From positions 7,855,001-7,919,000 of the forward strand of contig NZ_CP036433.1 of NCBI RefSeq assembly GCF_007751035.1: a DNA stretch of 64,000 bases. The letters run 5' to 3'. The notes below the pieces were generated by a model. It saw only the letters and a program-made list of their open reading frames with translations, had not been told where the DNA came from and ran no database searches. Positions within the stretch are counted from its first letter, which is position 1, and each line of letters opens with the position of its first letter. This DNA is from Lignipirellula cremea. GTDB lineage: Bacteria; Planctomycetota; Planctomycetia; Pirellulales; Pirellulaceae. Position numbers and translations under genes: made by a program. Positions 36,499 through 46,087 of the stretch are shown in pieces.

Positions 36499-37017
36499 AT
36501 GACGGAAACCTGGCTGCGGCCTAACCGCCGGCTCCTGATTGGGGTCGGCTTGTTCAATCTCCTGTTTTTCAGCTTGCTGGCGGTGCTGAGCTGGTATTTC
36601 TTGTGGCCAACTCTCTCGTTTTTGCTGGTGGCGTTTGGGCTGTGGCGAGCGCTCCAGTCCTGGCTGGCCTGCCGGTCGCCGCGACTGGCGTACGGCGACG
36701 GGCATTTGATCGTCAACCTGGGACCAGCCGCCCCGATCCGCATTCCGATTGAAGTGGTCGAGGTGTTTTTCCTGGGCCAGGGCCCCAGCAAACTGCCGTC
36801 CTCGGGTCCCGATGCGGAAGCCTCCACCATCGTGGTGCGGCTGGCGGAAGCGGCCGAAGACTGGAAGCATCGGGATGTCGACCCCCGCTTTGGCGCCTGG
36901 TGCGACGGCTACATTACAATCCGCGGCGCCTGGTGCGAGCCGATCCGCCGGGAGGTGATGGGCCAGCTGAACACCCGCCTGGTCGAAGTCCGACGGGAGA
37001 GGAAACAGGCCGGATGA
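36499..37017 (+). CDS. Small membrane protein upstream of mfnB
   Basis: A 172-residue protein with two hydrophobic helices at the N-terminus (LLIGVGLFNLLFFSLLAVLSWYF region and FLLVAFGLWRALQSWLA) and a soluble C-terminal domain of about 110 residues containing FGAWCDGYITIRGAWCEPIRREV. I do not recognise the family. GTG at 36484 is an alternative start. Its stop overlaps the mfnB ATG (ATGA), so the pair is translationally coupled, though what the membrane protein does for the enzyme is unknown. Confidence 0.78.
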   Translation: MTETWLRPNRRLLIGVGLFNLLFFSLLAVLSWYFLWPTLSFLLVAFGLWRALQSWLACRSPRLAYGDGHLIVNLGPAAPIRIPIEVVEVFFLGQGPSKLPSSGPDAEASTIVVRLAEAAEDWKHRDVDPRFGAWCDGYITIRGAWCEPIRREVMGQLNTRLVEVRRERKQAG

Positions 37018-37700
37018 CATCGCTGCTGGTAAGCGTTCGCAACTCCGACGAAGCGGCCGCCGCCCTGCGGGGAGGAGCCGACTGGATCGATGTCAAAGAG
37101 CCCCGCAACGGAGCCCTGGGAGCCGCCGATCCGATCGTCTGGCGGGAAGTGGCCGCCGTGGTCGCCGGACGCACGCCGCTCAGCGCAGCCCTGGGCGAAT
37201 TGACCAGCCCGGGCGCCTTCACGGCCGCCGATCTGGCCGACGTGCAGTACGCCAAAGTCGGCCTGGCCGGCAGCAACGACAGCGACTGGCCCCAGCGCTG
37301 GCGCCGTTTGCTGCGACGCCTGCCGTCGCACGTGCAACCCGTGGCCGTGCTGTACGCCGACTGGGAAGCGGCCGCCGCGCCGCCACCGGCCGAGGTGCTG
37401 GCCGCCGCCTTGTCGCAGAGGTGCGCTGCGCTTCTGATTGACACCTGGTGCAAGGACGGGCGTCACGTGTTCGAAGTGCTGCCTGCCGCCACGATCGCCG
37501 CGCTGCTGGGGGCCGCCTCCGCCGCCGGGATGCGGGCTGTACTGGGCGGTTCGCTCACCGCCGACCGCCTGGCTGACGCCGTTGCGGCCGGCGCGCAACT
37601 GGTCGCCGTCCGCGGAGCCGCCTGCGACGGCGCGCGGGATAGCGCCGTCTGTGAAGGCCGGGTGTCAGAACTTGTCACCCGCCTGGCCGCCGTTTCCTGA
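37014..37700 (+). CDS. mfnB: (5-formylfuran-3-yl)methyl phosphate synthase
   Basis: Makes the furan ring precursor of methanofuran from two molecules of glyceraldehyde 3-phosphate, in C1-transfer metabolism. The 228-residue protein has the MfnB start LLVSVRNSDEAAAALRGGADWIDVKEP. By spacing with the Methanocaldococcus enzyme, Lys28 (in DVKEP), Lys81, Asp143 and Lys147 match the catalytic Lys27, Lys85, Asp151 and Lys155. ATG is at 37014, overlapping the upstream stop. A planctomycete copy of this archaeal-type pathway is known. No other pathway gene is in view. Confidence 0.93.
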   Translation: MTSLLVSVRNSDEAAAALRGGADWIDVKEPRNGALGAADPIVWREVAAVVAGRTPLSAALGELTSPGAFTAADLADVQYAKVGLAGSNDSDWPQRWRRLLRRLPSHVQPVAVLYADWEAAAAPPPAEVLAAALSQRCAALLIDTWCKDGRHVFEVLPAATIAALLGAASAAGMRAVLGGSLTADRLADAVAAGAQLVAVRGAACDGARDSAVCEGRVSELVTRLAAVS

Positions 37701-37718
37701 CCTCGCAACCGACAGGCT

Positions 37719-39458
37719 TCAAGGCTTGCGCCAGCGGTAGTAGCCGGCGCCGGCGAGAACAATGGCGGCGAACGCCAGCAGTAACAACGGCATTCGCGGA
37801 GCGGGCGGAGCAACCGTTGGAGCGTTCTCCGCCGACTCAGCTGCCGAACTGCCGGCCTCCCGCATGCTTTTGGCGCGCGTGCTGGCGATCGACTCGATTG
37901 CCGTGTCGTCAGGCAACGCTCCCAGATAAATGACGCCCTCTTTCAAAGGCGCCGGGCCGGCGACTTTGGCGTCGTACCGGGCGGCCGTGTTGAGCTCGTC
38001 CGGCAACTGATAAGGAACGAAGGTCACGTTCTGGTCCCGCAACACCTCGCGAGGAAAGTCGCCATCGATCACGGTCAGCGTCATCGAACGGATGGCATTC
38101 AGCGCCTCGCGGACGGCGCTTTCGTGGATGCTGGGCTCCGTCCGGCGGATCGCCCGGTCGATGGCATCACCGCGCATGCCCAGGCTTTCGGAAATGTTGA
38201 GCAACTGCTTTTCATCTTCCTCGCGCGGGCTGAGGAGATTGCCCGTGATGGCCGAAGCCACATCGCTGGCGAACAGGTCGGCCGCCTGGCGAGAGTGGGG
38301 CCGCGGATCGCGACTCCCCACTCGGCGCGCCAGGTCGCGACGCGTCGGCTTGCCGCCAATCACGCGCACCGGCAAGGGGCCTGTTAAATTCTCAACCAGT
38401 TTTGCGCCGGAAATCTGCCGCATGACAAAGGCCTCGGGCATGTTCTCAATCCGCATGGGTTTGTCGGTCAGCAGGAAAACCTGGTTGCGCAGATCGGTCG
38501 AATTGAACACCGACAGCCGCATGGGCACGACCAGCTTCTCGCTGGGAAAGCGGAACCCCATCGCCTGCACCGCGCCCTGGAACCGGGCGTCTTTTGGCAT
38601 GTCGTTTTTGATTTCCCGCTGGCCGGGCTGGGGGTCGGACTTCTCCTTGACGGCGACTTTGGTTTTCACGGCGACAAAGCACCAGCCGGCGGTGACATAT
38701 TCCTGGCAGACCGGCTCCATCCCCTGCGGGAAACGATACGCATGGTCGTCGACCCAGCGTTTGAGCGCGGCGGCGCTGCCGGCCTGCAGCACGGCCACTT
38801 CGTACATGCCGACCGCTTCCTGGCGGACCACGCGTACGGTGTCGATCGACAGTCCTCCGCCAAAAAAGCCGCCTCCACCGCCCATGCCGCCGCCGAAACC
38901 GCCTCCGCCGAAACCGCCAAAGAACCGTGGCTTTCGCAGGTCGAGCACCACCTCGGGCGGATCCACCGCCGCGGCGATCTGGTCGAACAGATCTTCCGGT
39001 GTCTTGCGAATGGCGGGCGGGGCAGGGAAGGGGATCAGCATGCCGAACTCGTCGACGTCCCCGTTAAAGGCAGGGCGCAGCACGATCGTTTCCATGCCGC
39101 GGTGATAAAACACGTACGTCGTCTGCAGACCCTGGCGACGAATCGAGTCGTCCCGGGCGAGCAACGGGGGCACCATCCCACACGGATCGGCCCACGCCGC
39201 AGGAGCGTGAAAGAGATGACCGCCAAGAACCAGGGCGACGACGGAAAGCCACAGCAGTCGGACGCCGCCAAAAGCCCGCGGCCTGGTGGTCGCCCGTAGC
39301 CGAACGCGAGAGAGTTTGGCCGCCGTTTCCCGGGCCGAGAATACTCCCTCCCAAGTCTGGCGACTTCGGCTACATGCTGGCGGCCTGATGGTTCTGCTTG
39401 ATGCAGTTCCGGTTGCCCCGGGCGCAGCCGCCCGCAGCATGGGATGCTGTAAACGCAT
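37719..39458 (-). CDS. DUF2330 domain protein, membrane-anchored
   Basis: A 579-residue protein of the DUF2330 family, secreted. An unusual basic N-region of about 65 residues precedes the signal helix (LWLSVVALVLGGHLFHAPAAWADPCGMV). The DUF2330 core includes FVMRQISGAKLVENLTG and a Gly/Phe-rich linker (FGGFGGGGFGGGMGGGGG). A C-terminal helix (LLLLAFAAIVLAGAGYYRW) should anchor it in the membrane. The ATG 39458 has AGAGGAA about 8 nt upstream; no other usual start lies between it and the signal helix. Role unknown. Confidence 0.85.
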   Translation of the reverse strand: MRLQHPMLRAAAPGATGTASSRTIRPPACSRSRQTWEGVFSARETAAKLSRVRLRATTRPRAFGGVRLLWLSVVALVLGGHLFHAPAAWADPCGMVPPLLARDDSIRRQGLQTTYVFYHRGMETIVLRPAFNGDVDEFGMLIPFPAPPAIRKTPEDLFDQIAAAVDPPEVVLDLRKPRFFGGFGGGGFGGGMGGGGGFFGGGLSIDTVRVVRQEAVGMYEVAVLQAGSAAALKRWVDDHAYRFPQGMEPVCQEYVTAGWCFVAVKTKVAVKEKSDPQPGQREIKNDMPKDARFQGAVQAMGFRFPSEKLVVPMRLSVFNSTDLRNQVFLLTDKPMRIENMPEAFVMRQISGAKLVENLTGPLPVRVIGGKPTRRDLARRVGSRDPRPHSRQAADLFASDVASAITGNLLSPREEDEKQLLNISESLGMRGDAIDRAIRRTEPSIHESAVREALNAIRSMTLTVIDGDFPREVLRDQNVTFVPYQLPDELNTAARYDAKVAGPAPLKEGVIYLGALPDDTAIESIASTRAKSMREAGSSAAESAENAPTVAPPAPRMPLLLLAFAAIVLAGAGYYRWRKP

Positions 39459-39623
39459 CGCTCGCTTTCCTCTCTGACAAACATGCCCCTGTTTGCAAAG
39501 CCGCGTCGGCGACCGCGCGTTTATTATCGGTCGCCGACAGGGGGCGTGTCAATCAGCAAGTTCGCCGCCTGCGGAATGGCCAGGCGGCAAAGGTTGCCGG
39601 CAGGAAACCGGCCGGGCGGCGCG

Positions 39624-40847
39624 TTACTTCTTCGGCTGGAAACCGTAGATCATGCCAAAGGCGTCGCTATAATAGACTTCGCCTTGCTCGTCTTCGCCGA
39701 AGGTGATCACGGGGCGATCGTTGTCGTCGATCAGATAGTTGGCGACGACCTTCTTTTTGGCCATGTCGTAATCCAGGGCCCAGATCTGGCCGCCTACATA
39801 ATCGGCGTACAGGTATTTGCCAGCCAGGGCGGGCACTTTCTTGCCGCGGTACACATACCCGCCGGTGATCGACTTGCCGACTTCGTGGTTGTATTCAAAA
39901 ACTGGCTCGATCAGCTTGTCGCCAAGCGGGCTGGGCGTGCCGGCCGGACCCTGCTTGGGGGTCGCCGGGTGCATCGCTTCGCGGACGCTCCAGCCGTAGT
40001 TGCCGCCTTTGACGACAATGTCGATCTCTTCCCAGAGATCCTGACCGACGTCGCCGGCCCACAACTGGCCCGTTTTCCGGTCGAAGCTCATCCGCCAGAT
40101 GTTGCGGAAGCCATAGGCGTAAATCTCGGGTTTGGCGCCTTTGACGTCGACAAACGGGTTATCCGTCGGGATCGAATACCTTTGCGTGGCGGTCGCTTTG
40201 TCGACATCGATCCGCAAAATAGAACCGAGCAGCTGCTTCAGATCCTGGGCCGATTTCAGCGGGTCATCGCGAGCGCCGCCGTCGCCGAGGGCGATGTACA
40301 GATAACCGTCGGGACCGAATGCGAGCGTCCCGCCGTTATGGTTCCAGAACGGCTGCTTGATCCGCATCAGCACTTCTTCCGATTCCGGATCGGCCTTGTT
40401 GGGGTCGTCTTTGGAGACGCGGAAGCGGGAAATGATCGACGTCCGCTCCGGATCGCGGGCCGTGTAATACAGAAAGAACTGGCCGTTCTCTTTGTACTGG
40501 GGATGGAAGGCCATGCCGAGCATGCCTTCTTCGTTCATTTTGTCGGCGTACTGCACCCGGGATTCCATGTCGAGAAACACCTGGGTGTCTTCCACCGTCT
40601 GGTCGTTCGGGAACACGCGGATCACGCCCTGTTCTTCACAGACGAAAATCCGGTTGGTGCCGTCGCCCGCGTTGCCAATCACGACCGGGCGGCGGATGCG
40701 CAGGTTGGGGAACATACGGACGGATTCCACCGCCAAACCGGTGGCGTCCTCGGCGGCGACCGTGGCGGGCATCGCCCACGCCAGACCGGCCGAAACCAGA
40801 CAAGCGCCGACGCTTGCCCAGGCAAAATGGCAAAGTTGCAGCTTCAT
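39624..40847 (-). CDS. Glucose/sorbosone dehydrogenase-type PQQ protein
   Basis: Secreted sugar dehydrogenase family protein. The 407-residue length is close to family size. After a signal (to about residue 30) it has the propeller motifs GVIRVFPND, EEGMLGMAFHPQY, NHNGGTLAFGPDGYLYIALG (the sugar/PQQ site region) and GDVGQDLWEEIDIVVKGGNYGW. These match the soluble aldose sugar dehydrogenase (Ylii) branch. ATG 40847 is the start of the signal; a longer reading from 40874 is not needed. Whether PQQ is bound cannot be told from sequence alone. Confidence 0.9.
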   Translation of the reverse strand: MKLQLCHFAWASVGACLVSAGLAWAMPATVAAEDATGLAVESVRMFPNLRIRRPVVIGNAGDGTNRIFVCEEQGVIRVFPNDQTVEDTQVFLDMESRVQYADKMNEEGMLGMAFHPQYKENGQFFLYYTARDPERTSIISRFRVSKDDPNKADPESEEVLMRIKQPFWNHNGGTLAFGPDGYLYIALGDGGARDDPLKSAQDLKQLLGSILRIDVDKATATQRYSIPTDNPFVDVKGAKPEIYAYGFRNIWRMSFDRKTGQLWAGDVGQDLWEEIDIVVKGGNYGWSVREAMHPATPKQGPAGTPSPLGDKLIEPVFEYNHEVGKSITGGYVYRGKKVPALAGKYLYADYVGGQIWALDYDMAKKKVVANYLIDDNDRPVITFGEDEQGEVYYSDAFGMIYGFQPKK

Positions 40848-41278
40848 AGAAGGCTCGTTTTCAAGGGGTTGCAAATAAAGGCAATCACAGCAGATCAGAT
40901 CAATAAAACCGCGGGACGCCAGCGGATACCGGATAAACAGGCAGACGCCTCCTCGGGCGATACTAGATTACGGCGCCCGACGTGGCAATTCAAACCCTGT
41001 CTTCGGGGCGCTCGCGGAAAACGGCCCCTCTTTCGTCGACTTCTGGCGTCGACTTCAGCCGTCGCACCTACCCGGGTAGTTCCCTGGCAGGACGAAAGTT
41101 AAGATACTCCTCAGACTCATCGGCCAGGCAGATCCTGCTCTTCGCAACAAAACGACGCGACCCGCACCCGACAGGGCGAAAGCGGGGGCTCGCGGAATCT
41201 GGTGCGCGGGATCTCCCCACGAGAAACCGGAAGCAGCCCTGGCCGTTCGATTAGGCGTCGCCATAGAGGATGGAATGC
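40848..41278. other. Non-coding divergent region
   Basis: 431 bp between the sugar dehydrogenase gene and moxR, which are divergent. It must contain both promoters. I see no repeat or RNA. Confidence 0.5.
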
Positions 41279-42220
41279 ATGGATTCTGAGCTCCACAGCC
41301 TGGTGCTGCAGTTGACGAACAACATGAGCCAGGTGGTGCTGGGCAAGCCCGACGTTGTGCGATCGTGCGCGATTGCCTTGCTGGCGGGCGAGCATATTCT
41401 GCTGGAAGACGTGCCAGGCGTCGGCAAAACGCTGGTCGCCAAATCGCTGGCCAAGAGCGTCGACGGCGACTTCTGTCGTCTGCAGTTCACCCCCGACCTG
41501 CTGCCCAGCGACATCGTCGGCAGCAGCGTGTTCAACTCCCAGACGAATGAATTTGTGTACACGCAGGGACCGATCTTTTCCAACATTGTGCTGGCGGACG
41601 AAATCAACCGCGCTCCCCCGCGGACCCAGAGCGCCCTGCTGGAAGCGATGAGCGATAACCAGGTCAGCGTCGACGGCAAAACCTATCCGCTGCCCAAGCC
41701 GTTCATGGTCATCGCCACGCAAAACCCGTTCGAGTTTGAAGGCACCTACCCGTTGCCGGAAAGCCAGCTGGACCGGTTCCTGCTGCGCATCTCCATGGGC
41801 TACCCCGAACGCGCCCAGGAACGCGAAGTCCTGCTCAGCCATCGCAAAGGGGAACCGGTCGACGAACTGCATTCCGTACTGACGGGAGAGCAGGTGCTGC
41901 AACTGCAGGCCGCCGTGCGGGATGTGAATGTCGAAGTCTCCGTCAGCGACTACCTGCTGGATATTGTGCACGCCACGCGCGAGTGCGACGAGCTGCATGT
42001 GGGCGTCAGCACCCGCGGCGCCCTGGCCCTGTATCGCGCGTCGCAAGCCGCCGCCCTGGTCGACGGCCGCGATTTTGTCACGCCCGACGATGTCAAAAAT
42101 CTGGCGGCCGGGGCCCTGTCGCATCGGGTCATCAGCAAAGGGTATCTCCACGGCGGGCAGCGTGAAGCTTCGCAGGCCGTGATCGTTCGTCTGCTGGAAG
42201 AGCTCCCCGTTCCGGAGTAA
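41279..42220 (+). CDS. moxR: MoxR family AAA+ ATPase
   Basis: AAA+ ATPase thought to act as a chaperone for assembly of metal-cofactor enzymes or complexes. The 313-residue protein has Walker A EDVPGVGKT (43-51), Walker B IVLADEIN, sensor-1 ATQNPFEFEGTYPLPESQLDRF and the MoxR arginine-finger region. ATG 41279 is preferred; an in-frame ATG at 41270 is closer to AGAGG but adds only 3 residues. The stop is 7 bp before the DUF58 gene; MoxR/DUF58 pairing is typical, normally with VWA proteins. Confidence 0.93.
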   Translation: MDSELHSLVLQLTNNMSQVVLGKPDVVRSCAIALLAGEHILLEDVPGVGKTLVAKSLAKSVDGDFCRLQFTPDLLPSDIVGSSVFNSQTNEFVYTQGPIFSNIVLADEINRAPPRTQSALLEAMSDNQVSVDGKTYPLPKPFMVIATQNPFEFEGTYPLPESQLDRFLLRISMGYPERAQEREVLLSHRKGEPVDELHSVLTGEQVLQLQAAVRDVNVEVSVSDYLLDIVHATRECDELHVGVSTRGALALYRASQAAALVDGRDFVTPDDVKNLAAGALSHRVISKGYLHGGQREASQAVIVRLLEELPVPE

Positions 42221-42227
42221 CCGAACG

Positions 42228-43418
42228 ATGGCGATGCAACGCCGGGTCCATTTACGCCGCGAAGGCTGGTACTACCTGCTGGTGCTGCTCTTCGTCATGA
42301 GCGGAGCCATTCTGCGGCAGGTCAACCTGCTGCAGTTGCTGGCCGGGCTGATGGTCGGCCCGTTGCTGCTGAACTGGCGGGTCGCCACGGTCTCCATTCG
42401 CCGGTTGCGCTTCCGCCGGACCCTGCCGCGCCGCGCCAGGGCAGGCGATTCGGTGCGGGTGAATCTGAACGTCGCCAACGAACGCCGCACCATGGCCGGC
42501 TGGGCGATCGTGCTGGAGGACCCCATCCAACGCGTCGGCTCGCACGATTCCATCGATCGCAGCCTGGGCGCCGTGATGGTTCCCCGCGTCAATCCAGGCG
42601 ACCAGGCCAACGCCAGCTATCGCTGCGAACTGCCCCGCCGCGGCAAGTACCAGTTTGGACCGCTGCACGCCTCGACCCGCTTCCCGCTGGGGCTGGTCGA
42701 AGCAATCGTGCGGTCCAGCTCCGTCGACGAACTGCTGGTCGCCCCGCGGCTGGGCCTGTTGTCGCCCCAGTGGCGTCGCCTGGCCAACGACGACCAGGCC
42801 GGTTCCCAGCGCACCCAGAACCGCCAGGGCGTGGCCGAAGGCGAGCTCTACGGCCTGCGGGAATGGCGCCGTGGCGACAGTCGCCGCTGGATCCACTGGC
42901 GAACCTCGGCCAAGCTGAATGAGCTGATCGTGCGTCAGTTTGAACAGCAACGCAACCTCGACCTGGCGATTGTGCTGGATCTCTGGCTGCCCGCAGATCC
43001 CTCGGCCGAACAGGAGGACCATCTGGAGCGCGTGATCAGCTTTGCCGCCACCGTCGTCGCGGAACGCTGTCGCCAGGGCGGCGGCTCTTTTACGGTCGCC
43101 ATCGCCGGCCAGCAGACCCAGACGTTCTCGGCCGCCGCTTCGCCCATGTTCCGACAGGATCTGTTTGACCGCCTTGCGGTCGTCCACGGCGGATCCGACG
43201 AGTTGCTGCCGCAAGCCCTCGACAGTGTGTTTGAAACGGCCTCCCGCGGCGCCCGGCTGATTGTGCTTTCCCCGCGCGAAGTCGATACAGAACAGCTGGC
43301 TCAGCACGCGCTCTGGGACAACGACGCCCACAAGCTGCACGCCTTTGGCCGCACCATCTGGATCGATGTCAGCAGCCCCCAGTCCAAAGCCTATTTCCGC
43401 TTCGACGAAGAAACCTGA
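42228..43418 (+). CDS. DUF58 domain protein
   Basis: A 396-residue protein with two N-terminal hydrophobic helices (about residues 11-45) and the DUF58 signature GLREWRRGDSRRWIHWRTSA, then a VWA-like C-terminal part (DLAIVLDLWLP). It is encoded 7 bp after moxR. DUF58 proteins are thought to be clients or partners of MoxR chaperones. The usual third member, a VWA or transglutaminase gene, is absent here; the VWA gene at 13094-15112 is unlinked. Confidence 0.92.
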   Translation: MAMQRRVHLRREGWYYLLVLLFVMSGAILRQVNLLQLLAGLMVGPLLLNWRVATVSIRRLRFRRTLPRRARAGDSVRVNLNVANERRTMAGWAIVLEDPIQRVGSHDSIDRSLGAVMVPRVNPGDQANASYRCELPRRGKYQFGPLHASTRFPLGLVEAIVRSSSVDELLVAPRLGLLSPQWRRLANDDQAGSQRTQNRQGVAEGELYGLREWRRGDSRRWIHWRTSAKLNELIVRQFEQQRNLDLAIVLDLWLPADPSAEQEDHLERVISFAATVVAERCRQGGGSFTVAIAGQQTQTFSAAASPMFRQDLFDRLAVVHGGSDELLPQALDSVFETASRGARLIVLSPREVDTEQLAQHALWDNDAHKLHAFGRTIWIDVSSPQSKAYFRFDEET

Positions 43419-43833
43419 TGGTTCCGCATGGAAGAGAAGAGCCGGCAAGAAGAAGGATTTTCCACGGAAGCCGCCGAGGAGAGGGGGCTTTTTATTTTAA
43501 TGGAAGACGGCTGCATGGGCCTTTGCCGCTCCCATCCCATCCCGTTCTTAATCTTAATCTTACTCCTAATCTTAATCTTAATCCTTTTTGGAGCGACGAA
43601 CGGAATGGCCTGCGCTCGATCGCGATCAGTCCGTTGGGCGGACCGGGGTTGCCTGATTCGGCCGTCCCGCTGGAGATTAAGATTAAGATTAAGATTTGAG
43701 GACGGCGACATTCTTCTTCTTTGCGAACCTCGGCGGTGCATCCTTTCTTGAGAGGCGCGCACAGCAGCACGCCCGCGACGGAGCGTGCTGCTTGTCTGTC
43801 TTTGAGATTGTCTCTCTTTGAAAACCGTTCGGC
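43419..43833. other. Non-coding region with inverted hexamer arrays
   Basis: 415 bp between convergent genes. It carries two hexanucleotide repeat blocks in inverted orientation (annotated separately). No gene is supported; apparent ORFs are the repeats themselves. Confidence 0.65.
43546..43697. repeat. Inverted hexanucleotide repeat arrays
   Basis: Left array 43546-43581 is six units of TCTTAA (two with one change). Right array 43674-43697 is AGATTA repeats, the reverse complement. They are 92 bp apart, so they can pair over at least 17 bp (GATTAAGATTAAGATTA). Confidence 0.85.
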
Positions 43834-44676
43834 TTAACCGATTTTGGCTTTCAGGTCGTTCAGCAGGTTCACGGCGTGGCCGATCTCTGCTTTCTGGCGG
43901 GCCGGTTCCTGGGGAATTTCCCGTTCGATGGTGAGCGGTCCGGTGTAGCCGATCTCTTCCAGCTTGCGGAGGTAGTTCTCCATCCCAACGTCGCCTTCGC
44001 CCAGCGGCACTTCACGGCCGAACGTCTTGCCGGGAGCATCCGACCAGACGCCATCCTTGCAATGCACGCTGCGCACGTACTGGCCGACTTTGCCGAGCGC
44101 TTCGATCGGTTCGCCGGTGCCGTAAATGATCATGTTGGCCGGGTCGAAGTTGACAAACAGGTTGTCGCAGCCGGAATCGTGAATGAACTTGAGCAACCCG
44201 TCGGCCGTTTCCTGGCCCGTTTCCAGGTGCAGGGTCTGGCCGTTTGTTTTGCAGTGGTCGCACACTTCGCGCGTGACGGCGATGACTTCGTCGTACAGGC
44301 CGTTGTCGCCGTCCTCGGGAATGTAGCCCAGGTGCAAGGCGACCGCGTCGCACTGCAGCTTTTTGGCGAAGTCGGCGATCTCCATCATTTCCTGGGTGCG
44401 GGCGTAGCGGAACTCGGGCGGAACCAGGCCGACGGTCTTTTCAACCAGCGACATTTCGCCGTAAGTTTCTCCTTCAAAGCCGCCAAAAACACAGGTCAGC
44501 GTGAGCCCCATGTCGGCGATTTTCTTCAGAAACTCGGCCGCTTTGGCGTCGCTGCGGCTGGCCTTGGCGGGTGCATGCAATTGAATCGTCGGCACTCCCA
44601 GTTCCTGGGCCACCTCAAGTTTGACGCCTAAACCTGCATCGATGCTGGCGAATACGCCAATGGGCCACTTTTCCAT
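43834..44676 (-). CDS. Sugar phosphate isomerase/epimerase, TIM barrel
   Basis: Xylose-isomerase-like TIM-barrel protein, probably acting on a keto-sugar or polyol. The 280-residue length is normal. Metal-binding positions are plausible in HLETGQE, FVNFDPANM, SVHCKDG and TIERE (near the end). ATG 44676 has GGAG about 10 nt upstream; an upstream in-frame start at 44700 adds 8 residues. There is no close neighbour, and the substrate is not determined. Confidence 0.87.
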   Translation of the reverse strand: MEKWPIGVFASIDAGLGVKLEVAQELGVPTIQLHAPAKASRSDAKAAEFLKKIADMGLTLTCVFGGFEGETYGEMSLVEKTVGLVPPEFRYARTQEMMEIADFAKKLQCDAVALHLGYIPEDGDNGLYDEVIAVTREVCDHCKTNGQTLHLETGQETADGLLKFIHDSGCDNLFVNFDPANMIIYGTGEPIEALGKVGQYVRSVHCKDGVWSDAPGKTFGREVPLGEGDVGMENYLRKLEEIGYTGPLTIEREIPQEPARQKAEIGHAVNLLNDLKAKIG

Positions 44677-44940
44677 CGTTTTGAAACTCCTGAGCTGCAC
44701 TCGAAAAAAGGTCAGACGAACTTCCCCACGGTTCGATCGGCCCGATTGCTATCGGCCCGTTCTCCCCCTGCGGCATTCGCCCGTTTTGAAATCCAGGAAG
44801 GACGCCGGCGGAAGCGACAACCTCCGACCAGGCAAGTTGCGGGGAGAGCACCGTCTCCCAGGACGAAATTTCTCCGCCAGCTTCCGCAATTAACGTGAAT
44901 GTAGAAGCCTCGCCGGTCCTGCACAAGTGACGCATGTCTG

Positions 44941-45999
44941 TCACTCCAGCACCGGACCGTCCTCACAGGCGACGGCCGCCCTAAGAAGCGCCTCCTGGTC
45001 GGGCGTCAGGGCCTCCAGGGCGGTCGCTTCCACTCGCGTGCCGGCGTCGAACCGGGCGATCGTTCCGGTCGCCCCGTCCCCAAACGTCACGGCCGTCAGC
45101 AAAGCCCCGCACAGGTTGGCCCCGCGCAGATCGGCGCCGGTAAAATCGGCCCCTTCCAGGTCGGCGTTCTGGAAATCGGCCCGCTGCAGATTGGCCCCGA
45201 TCAACCGGGCGTTGCTTAAATTAGCGCCGGTGAAATCGGCGTCGGTCAAATCGGCGCCGGAAAAGTTCGCATCCCGCAACAAGGCGCCCTGCGCCTGGAA
45301 GCCGCTTAATCCATGCTGCGACAGATCCAGGCTGACCAGGTTCTGGCCCGATACGTCCCGCTGCTGCAGCAGGTCGGCCATCTGCTGGCGGCTAAACCCG
45401 GCCGCCGCGTAGCGCTGTTCCTTCCAGGGGTCGGCCGTGTTGTGGTAGCCGGACTTTGCCTCCCAGTGACCCAGCCGATCCGCTGCCAGCAGGTCGATCC
45501 GCGCCAGCCACTTCAGACTTTTATAGAAGTACCGGCCGGGCGTGATCACCCTCAACGGCCCGCCATGCTCGACCGGCAACGGCTCGCCGGCGGCCTCCCA
45601 GGCCAGCAATACCCCCAGCTCCCGCGCCACAGGCAACGGCAGCGACGTGCTATGCGGATCCGAGCATTTCGGATCTTGACTATGGGCGACAAACGACAAA
45701 AAGCGGACATCCTGGCCGAGCGTTTCCTGCGGCAAAACATGGTCCAGCAGCGTCGCCAGCAGCACGCCGCGGAACCGCATGCCTGGCTTCGACCAGCGGG
45801 TAACGCAGTGGACGTCGATCGTATGCTCCCCCTGCGGCAGTTGCTGCAGTTCGTCCAGCGTCAGGCGGGCCAGCAGCCTGTCGGGCCAATGGATTTCGAG
45901 CGTCCAGGGTCCGACGGTCGGCAAGGGAGCGTCGTGATCGACGACCGGCCATTTGTGCGGAGCCGCCAGTTGCTGGCGGGGTGGTAATGGAGCGGGCAT
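44941..45999 (-). CDS. Sulfite-oxidase-fold molybdopterin protein fused to pentapeptide repeats
   Basis: N-terminal half (about residues 15-205) is a molybdopterin-binding oxidoreductase of the sulfite oxidase fold ([17 protein letters not shown]; the molybdenum-ligand Cys65). C-terminal half (about 210-320) is pentapeptide repeats with AxLxx pattern ([36 protein letters not shown]), which forms a right-handed quadrilateral beta helix. I have not seen this fusion. There is no signal peptide, so the protein may be cytoplasmic. ATG 45999. The 352-residue length compares with about 200 for the molybdopterin domain alone. Confidence 0.85.
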   Translation of the reverse strand: MPAPLPPRQQLAAPHKWPVVDHDAPLPTVGPWTLEIHWPDRLLARLTLDELQQLPQGEHTIDVHCVTRWSKPGMRFRGVLLATLLDHVLPQETLGQDVRFLSFVAHSQDPKCSDPHSTSLPLPVARELGVLLAWEAAGEPLPVEHGGPLRVITPGRYFYKSLKWLARIDLLAADRLGHWEAKSGYHNTADPWKEQRYAAAGFSRQQMADLLQQRDVSGQNLVSLDLSQHGLSGFQAQGALLRDANFSGADLTDADFTGANLSNARLIGANLQRADFQNADLEGADFTGADLRGANLCGALLTAVTFGDGATGTIARFDAGTRVEATALEALTPDQEALLRAAVACEDGPVLE

Positions 46000-46087
46000 G
46001 CGACTCTCTTCCCCTCAAGAAAATGTCGTCCCTCAGAAGTGGCTCGCAGCAGTTGGCAATCGCCAAACGCCCAGTTACGATACACCC

